Positions 23,901 through 32,220 of a DNA stretch of 64,000 bases are shown piece after piece. The stretch comes from Marisa cornuarietis (Eukaryota > Mollusca > Gastropoda > Architaenioglossa > Ampullariidae). The notes beneath the pieces were generated by a model. It was not told the DNA's origin. It did not search any database and worked only from the letters and a program-made list of their open reading frames with translations. The DNA is taken from positions 4,931,001 to 4,995,000 of the forward strand of contig SMMW01000555.1 of NCBI GenBank assembly GCA_004794655.1, read 5' to 3'. Within the stretch, counting starts at the first letter, position 1, and each line of letters begins with the position of its first letter. Made by a program: the position numbers and the translations under genes.

Positions 23901-26900
23901 CTCTCAGTGCAAGCAAAACAAATCACACGTGTGTGCATGGACGCAAACAAGCGTGTAAACCTGTGTGGGCATGCGTCGAGCCATGCAAGCAAGCAAGCGC
24001 GTGTGTGTATGTGAGCGTATGGTTTTTTTATTTGGGGGGTGGGGGTGCATGCATTCCCGTGTGTACGTGTGAATGTGTCACGTATATATGCGCATGCGTA
24101 CGTACGAGAGTGTGTATGTTGTGCGTGCGCACATATGCAAAGTGTCTGCATGTCCACGTGCGCAAGTGCGAGCGACGAAGGCACGTGAGGAGCGCGCGGG
24201 TGCTCGACGCTCGTTGCTAAGAGGTTGCCAATAATGAGTCCAGTAGAGCATGCTCCTCCCCTCCCGATCAAAACCCCTCACCCACCGACGTTTCGATGGG
24301 TTTCCTCCTAACGTTTCATCTCCAGCTGCGACATTATTTGCCTCCATTGCCTTTGACTGCTTTGTTTTACTCCATGGCGTCCCCGTTAAAACGCCTGCTT
24401 AACATGAATTATCACCATGCCAGGTATGAGCGACCTTCACAGTACGCTGGCACTCTCCTCCCTACTCCCCTGACATTTTAATGGTAAAAAGATCTCTTTA
24501 ATTACTCAATCTCTGTCTTTCTTTTCTCTCTTCGCATGTCAATATTATTTTCGGTAAAAACTAAAAAAGACATTTTCAGTTAAGTGAATCGCTTCTGGCT
24601 TGTCTAACTTTTGCTGTGCAACAAGTTTGCAGGAAACAGCGACAGAACAAAAACCTCCGCAAAAAAAGTTTCGAAAGCAAAGCACAACAAAAACACCAGG
24701 CGATTATGGATTAAGGTACATCGAAGTCACAACCTATTTCTGGAATGTAAGCTGCCTCGTTATCGTCGATCAGGCATCCTAAAGACAGGCGGTGGAAACA
24801 GCGGCGTTGCAAGTCAAGTAAAGGTTAGAGGTTAAGTCGAGTCGGTAACGAGGAGAGACAGCACACTGACACTTTATTTGAGCTTTTATAGCACGCACCC
24901 AGACTCACAAACCGATACCACAGTAACTAACTGCATTAGGTTAGAAATCGGAGAACATTTCTTCCTGGTTTAAACGACAAGTATGGGTATGAGGAATAAA
25001 TGCAACAGTCTTAAAGGTTAAGCGCAAAATTCTCAGAGGAAAGGTACCTCAGTTCACTAAAAGATACAGATTTTTAAACAATTCTGTTCACAAGACACTA
25101 GTCTTTCAACACTGCAATACTCGGGCTTAACACCTGTGTGTGTGTGTGTGTGTGGCCGATTCTAGCTGTATAGCATCCTTCACATTTCGCTGACGGCTAC
25201 TTATAAGGACCCTTCTTGATACGACACTCCTTGATATGACTCCTGCACGCTTTGCTTTTTTCGATCGAATTTTCGACACACTTAATCGTACCTAGCCCAG
25301 CTCCCCAGGTACCGAGGGCTCTATCAGAAAGCAGGCAAATACACAAAGACTATCCGTTTCCATGTAATTATATAAGGTTCCAGTTTCTACGGCAAGCTGA
25401 GGGGCGGATGATGGTAGGCGGGTGGGGATAACAGAAAATTGTCTTCAAAAGAAAGGTTAAAAGAAAAAAGAAGGTTAACCAGGCAACAACATTCGGTCCC
25501 AAGTTCATACTTGGCATAAATTGGCTAATTTTGTTTTCATAAAGCGCTTACATCGCGTAGCATCACATCCAAAGTAGGCTGCATTCTACGACGATAATAA
25601 AGAAAAAAACTGGATAACAAAAACATGCTGATACTAAATACATTTTACCCACTGAACCACAGGTTAAAGAGTACGCAGGTAATGAAAGTTGCTAGAATGA
25701 GACATTAGAAGTAAAGAAATACATAATACACATAATATATATTACATATATAAATGAAATATTATGTAAAATGAATTGTGTTAATGATTTATGTTAATAC
25801 ATAATGGACACACACACACACACACATCATTCGAATTTCGGCCTCGAATTTCTGACTCCATACGTGACCTCGACAAGGGACTTTTCATCCCCCACAAAAT
25901 AAAAGACGGGTACCCATAAGCTTTCCTTCCTTGGGGGTACTGACTTTTTAACCGTATCGTCAGCGCAAACGAAAATGTGGTCGCTGTTGTAGTTACAGAT
26001 GAGGACTGATGCGCAGGATTGGGACACGTCAACAGTTGAGCCAAATGAGCGTGGAGTGAGGTTTAAAAAAAAGCATGGTTCGGAGAGGGCGACTTTAGGA
26101 TAGGGTGAAACGAGGGCTGAAGCAGGAAAACTATTATTAAAGACCGCAGCGATTGTCCAATTCCAAAAAAAATAAATTTATTTTTAAGCATACAGTGCCT
26201 TCTAAATCAATATACAAAAGCAAAAGAGTGGGCCGAGGAAGCCTGCCAATGGAACTTGACGCAAGAGCTCGTGAAGGTCAGTCACAACGACCTTGACCTA
26301 TCCGCAACCACCTTGAACTCGCGTGAAGGTCCATACAAGGGACCCAGGATGATGGTAAAGAATTGGGGAAAGCGAAGAATCAAAGGATAAAACAAGGGAC
26401 GCAAATTAACAGAAACATCGAATGCTGCTGATGGAACTAGCCGCTGGAGACTTCTCTCAGCAAAAGACGGGGCCTTCCTTTTGTTATCATCTCCCCTGAC
26501 GCGGTGTCTAAGCAATCACAGATGAGTTGACGGTGAATGGAGCCATTGTTGATGCTCACACAAAAAGGGGAGATAACTTCCTGGGATTGAGGTTGTAAAC
26601 AAGTGACAGGTGTATCAGCTTGTGAAGATCATCGTCGCAATCACCACACACGAACACACACCCACACAGGCAGATGCATGGAATACGTGACAATCGATAC
26701 CACAGACTTGCTTTAAAAAAATTCTTCACGCATTCTACATTTTTAATCTTTAAAATTTGTACGAAAATTGCAATAACCGACAGCGAGAAGAAATATAAAT
26801 TGGCGCTGTATGATCATGACTGCTGACTGCATTTCCATACCACCTCGTCCACCCCGCCCCCTCCCTCGCACACACTCATGCTCTTTCATCATCAACCACT

Positions 26901-29407
26901 CAAACATGCATCAGGCGGCGGAGATGTAAGCCGTCGTTTGCAGTCTACCCATTTACATTGCTCTCACGCCCCCGCAACAACCCACATTCATCAGGTGTCT
27001 GGTCAATCTGCAGATTGCAGTGACGGGCGACTGAGGTAAAGGTGGGTCTGTCGAAGGTAAAATTAATGTCTTCCATACTTCCACCCGACAATGTCCAGAT
27101 AGATTTCCGTCCGACCTCGTCACCCAGGGTTCCATCCAAAACATGCCATTTCCTTCGAGAAAGTTATATGAAAGACATATTTAAGCAGATTTTTTTTAAA
27201 ACATCATGAAGGGTACTGAAGGGCAGCATGTCACCTGACCTACCCGCCCCTACAATTCACCTTCTGTGCCGGTAAATAACTTATCCGTGACGGAGCTTTG
27301 ACTATGTGTGGTGGCGTTTCACTTCTTGTTGCAAAGACAAAGCGATTTGTTGCCTTGTTGTTCAGCAGTTCCACGACACAGACCATTACGGTCTACTACC
27401 CCCTCTGTGAAAATCACAATCATAAATCTGATGGCATTCTTACGATGTCACATTAGCTTTTCGCAATAAAATACAGACACAGCAATCCAAAGCATCAGAT
27501 TTAATAAACAAAAGGACCAGTAATTTCACCCGTCGGGACCACGCCGTACATTAAGACTTCCCGTCATGAATACAGCGGGAACATGAACAGACTTTCAGAG
27601 ACCGTACTTGAAACATGCATGCTGGCCCCCGACAGAGACGAGCGCTTCCAGGTGTCTGGTCTCGGCCAGCCTATCCTTTAAAAGCCAGCATATACAGAAC
27701 CATAGCAAGTCGAGGATGAACCGCGCTATATCTCTTTATGTCAACAGTCTATTTACCGTAAATTTGTTACATTAGTTTGTAAATTATGTTGTTGTTTTTT
27801 TTTGTTTTTGCTTTTTGCCAAAACTTGTCGACCTCGTCTTCCCCAACCCCTCCTGCTTGTAGCCAGTAAACTGAAAACGCTAAAAGCCTCTCGTGAAGTT
27901 GTAGGCAGTCAGGTCTTGTTCAACCATTCAACTAACAGTTTAATATCCGGAACCGCGATAAAATTATTAAAGTCAACAACAGACTTGCAATAAATTTGAT
28001 ATCTAGTTAATTTTTATTTCTTTTTAGGCACAAGTCCTCGACCTCCACTTCCCACGACTAAGCAAAAAAAACTATAAAAAAACAGACCATAAAGCTTGAG
28101 CTTTTATACCTCCGTCAACACAAGAGTTCCCATCGTTAGCTTTTCTTCTTAAGCTGATAGCCGGCCGGAAGCACATCTGTGCTTTGGCCTCGCTCTAGAA
28201 AATTCGCATGCGCGCAGTCCACAGATATATGTCCATGATTGGAAGGAGAAGGGAAAAGGAAGACAAGGAGTAGCTCTGCATGAGAATGCTTGTTCCCGGT
28301 ACCCCACGTGACCAACCTACGCCTATGAGCGGCGCGGAAGGCGACTGTGGATGAGGGAGTGACTAAAACTTCCAGCAACAGCTACACCTCACATGCGATT
28401 CACAACTTCCTCTTCCGCTTGTGTCGCTGTCGCCAAACTTGCCACTCAGCAAGGTCAGCGAGTGCTGGTCAATTGAAGTGTCTTGTGCAAGTCCCTGAAA
28501 ATTCCATCTGGTATGACCGATATTTAGTGCTTCACTCCCCATTACCATTAATCTCCTGTAGCAGATAATTTATGACTGCGCGCTCTAGACTTTGCGAAAG
28601 ACCTTATTTCCCCCTCCCCTCCAATTTAATTCTTTTTTTTTAAAGACTGAATCGTGTCTGCTGCCAGTATTGACACAACGAAACAAGCCTTGTCGTCTTT
28701 AAATCCCAGGCAGCAAATTTCTTTAGTTATGGATCCAATCTCTCGTGAGGCAGCCTCCATCTTGCTGGACACGTCCCTTGCGCACGAAGCGGTAATGTCC
28801 CGTTCTTCTGATGGATTTGTTTGAAAATAGTCTTCACGTGGCTTAAGTTTTTAATGTGGATTTTATTCCACTCTCATTTTCGCGTTTTCCGCGACGCTCT
28901 AAACAAACTGCAATGATGTTAAAGGAGTGTTTTATTTTATATTATTGGGTATAATTTTTTTTTAGCATTTTAATCTCTCTATTCCCATACGCTGAACGAG
29001 TTGGAGCAGGCCCCTTGCGCGAAAATCAGTCACTAAGTTTGAGCTTTTATGTTGACACACACATTTTAAGACTTTGCATTCTACTTTGACATAGCTATCT
29101 GGAGTAATCTTGGTTTCTAAATTACTTTCATCACCATCCTTTTAAGATGTAATGTCTTTATTATTATTTTGTGTGTCTGGGAGGGGGAGTGATATTGGAG
29201 CGGGAGGAAGACTGATGAAGACAAAGAGATAATAATAATAATAGTGAAGATTTTTATAGCGCATATTCACACTAGTAGAGAGTATGCTCTTAGCGCTTAA
29301 AACGGGGATCAATGCTAAAACTCTGTTGAAAAACACTGTCCTTGAAAACTTCCCCTTTTTCCCAAGAAAATGTAACGGCTTTCTTTCTTTCTTTTTTTGA
29401 TGTAACG

Positions 29408-29461
<54 letters not shown>

Positions 29462-32170
29462 AGTGGAGCTGGTGTATGAGTGGGGCTCTTGTGTGTTGCA
29501 CTTGGATACGTTTACACCATGAAATAGCCAATGGGCGAGTTGTGAATATATATATATAAATATATGTTAATTAGGTGTATTTGTGTACAAGTCACGTCCC
29601 GATTTTGATCTCTTTCTGTGCACGGTGATGTTTGTAGGCGTGTATCAGACTTCGAGAAAAAGTATCTTACACTGAATTGTACCCAAGCATTCGAAACAAA
29701 TTGCGCCCCACTAGTCCTTTAAATAGTAACTGATTGTGCAGCCTTCTAGCTAAGACCGTCTCTTGCATTTCTATTACCAATTACAATCCCACTTGTCTTG
29801 CGAAGAGAAAATTTTTAATACAAAAAAAGCGTGCTTTGTTTCGTTACACATTGGTTTCCAGAACGATGACCCCCCAAATCACGTCATCGTCTATCCACAG
29901 CCAGGTCTCGCAACAGTTTCAGCACCGTTGTCTTAACACATGCTGACGTTCTTCCCTCGAACATATTCTGGGCTACCACAGAACAACACATGCTCTCTTC
30001 TAAAATAGATTTTTCTGTGGTCCAGCTGTTTTCCGACATTGCGTATTCTGTTTACTCTGCGACTGCGTCGACTTAAATTTCAAGTACTTCAAGACCTGCT
30101 TTAAAATCGCGAAAACACATCGACTTGACATTTTTTTCAATACTACAAGCCCAGCTTCTCTTTCTTTCTCGCCCTACCTCCCCCTCTCTCTAAATCAACG
30201 ACGAGCAGCCAACCGTGAAATCGCTGACGGCCATCGCATCACACGGTACGGCAGAAGCGCACGCCTGTTCCCTATCATCTAGGGTGCATCGGCCATCTGA
30301 AGCCACAAACAGATCGATGCCAGAGTTCAAGAAGGATTCATGAATTTGCGCTTTCTGTCTCTCCGAACAGACGTTCTAACGGCGTTCTTCGGCAAACACC
30401 AGCCGGCCATAAACCACAGGTCTGGTGGCTATCGTGCGCAGAGAAGAGAAACGAGGAGACGCACCTGAACACCCTCCTCGCACATTTACTTCATGGCCTC
30501 CATCCAGGAAATAGATATTCTTGCTTACCATTTCTTCTGCTTTCTCTAAGCTCTACCTCGCAAATGATTATTGTCAGATACATATTTCCCTCGATGTGAC
30601 AGTTACTGTCACTTATTAACACGATTTATGGCGTGTAGGTATGGTCATCAAGATGTCCTTCGATTTGTACGAAGAACTAATTTCCTCGTCTTTTGTCACG
30701 GTATACGGGTTTGAAGTTGATTAGAGAGGGGTAGATAGGGTTTGTTTAATGTCGACGTCTCTTGGTCTTCTGTTGTCAATGCAATTGTCTCTTGCGCTGG
30801 AGGCTATCGAGACTGGGAGACTGGTATAAGTGGAGACCGCCAGCAAGCTGGTACTACATAATGAGAGAATGTGGAAAGAGAGAGGGCGAGTGAGAGACGG
30901 AGTGAGGAACAGAAAGAGAGAGAAGGAGGAATGTAAGCAGAAAAGGAAAGGCGACAAATAGAGAATTTAAAAAAAAAAGAATGGCAACAGGAGAAGCATA
31001 AGAAGGTATGTCGAGGAGTGCACAAATGTTCGCATGACCGATGACCCCTGGAAAGCGAGCCTTGCATGGTCAGAAAAGCTGCTTCCAGAACAGCGAGGAC
31101 TGAGCTCACAATTTCTACAAAACCACTTTCAAATGGTCAGAAAAGCTACCGAGCTTTATGACAAAGATTACAGTCAGCACCTCTGGAAAAAATCTGGGAA
31201 AGCTACCCGATTCCAAGAGGGCTGTAACACTCGGCACCAAGCAAAAGCTACAAACGGTTTCAAGGATGAGGAGGGGTACTGGAGTGAGGGAGAGGGGAGA
31301 GACGGAGGCTTGAAGTCGCAGGAACCTTACCCCTACTCCCGCTTCCCTCAAGAGGCGAAAACCTGCCAGCAAACTGCTGCCTGGAATGGGGAGGAGAAAG
31401 AAAGCATTAGGCCTCGTGAAGAAGAGCGAGCGATCTTGGTTTAGAGGAAAATCATTTCCGGAGTCTGAACCGATCCTGTCACAGCGTTCCCCAGCTAATA
31501 GCGCACCAATGGTTGTCTTGTCACAGCGCCATCTCCAGCCACCTTCCGCCACCACTACTTCGGCCCGAGGCTGGCGACCGCGGGCGAGAACGCGGTTTTT
31601 AGGGGTTTTTTGTTATTTTGGTGAGCGTGGGGGGGGGTAGGTAGGAAGAAACGGACCCTAAACGATAAAGGAATGGAGAAAGGGAGAAAAAAGGGAAATC
31701 ATCAACTTGTTTACAAGCTAGACTTAACAGCGCCGAACTAAATCTTTGATAAATCGCTTAACGACTGCAAAATGTTTACGCTGCGGGTCCCAAAATTGCG
31801 TTGCCTTTTTTTTTCGTAAAAGTGGTAGCTGAGCCACTAACCCCAGGTCTGGTTACATAGCGAAAATGGTCGAGAGAATCGCTGCAGGCGTGCCTCCTCC
31901 CTCCCCCAACACACACACACACACCCTGTGTGAGAGAGAGAGAGGGGGAGTGCAAATGCGGCTTCTTCAATTGTTTCAAACGACGAGCTGGCACCTCGCT
32001 GATTTAGTGATTTGATTATTTCAGACAGATCATCTAATCTTTTGGGCTTTTTCGGTAACCATTGCAGCGAAAAGTGCGAGGATGAAATGTCAAAAAGACA
32101 CTAACAAATATGAAGAACACTTGGGCGTTGGCTGTGTGTGTGTGTGTGTGTGTGCACGAGAGAGAGAGAG

Positions 32171-32220
<50 letters not shown>

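Noticed and set aside
31034..31444. 136-codon plus-strand open frame
   Set aside because: Hydrophilic, Glu/Lys/Gly-rich translation of purine-rich DNA. No family resemblance and no splice or promoter support.
31115..31555. 146-codon minus-strand open frame
   Set aside because: Complementary shadow of the purine-rich stretch; no recognisable domain.
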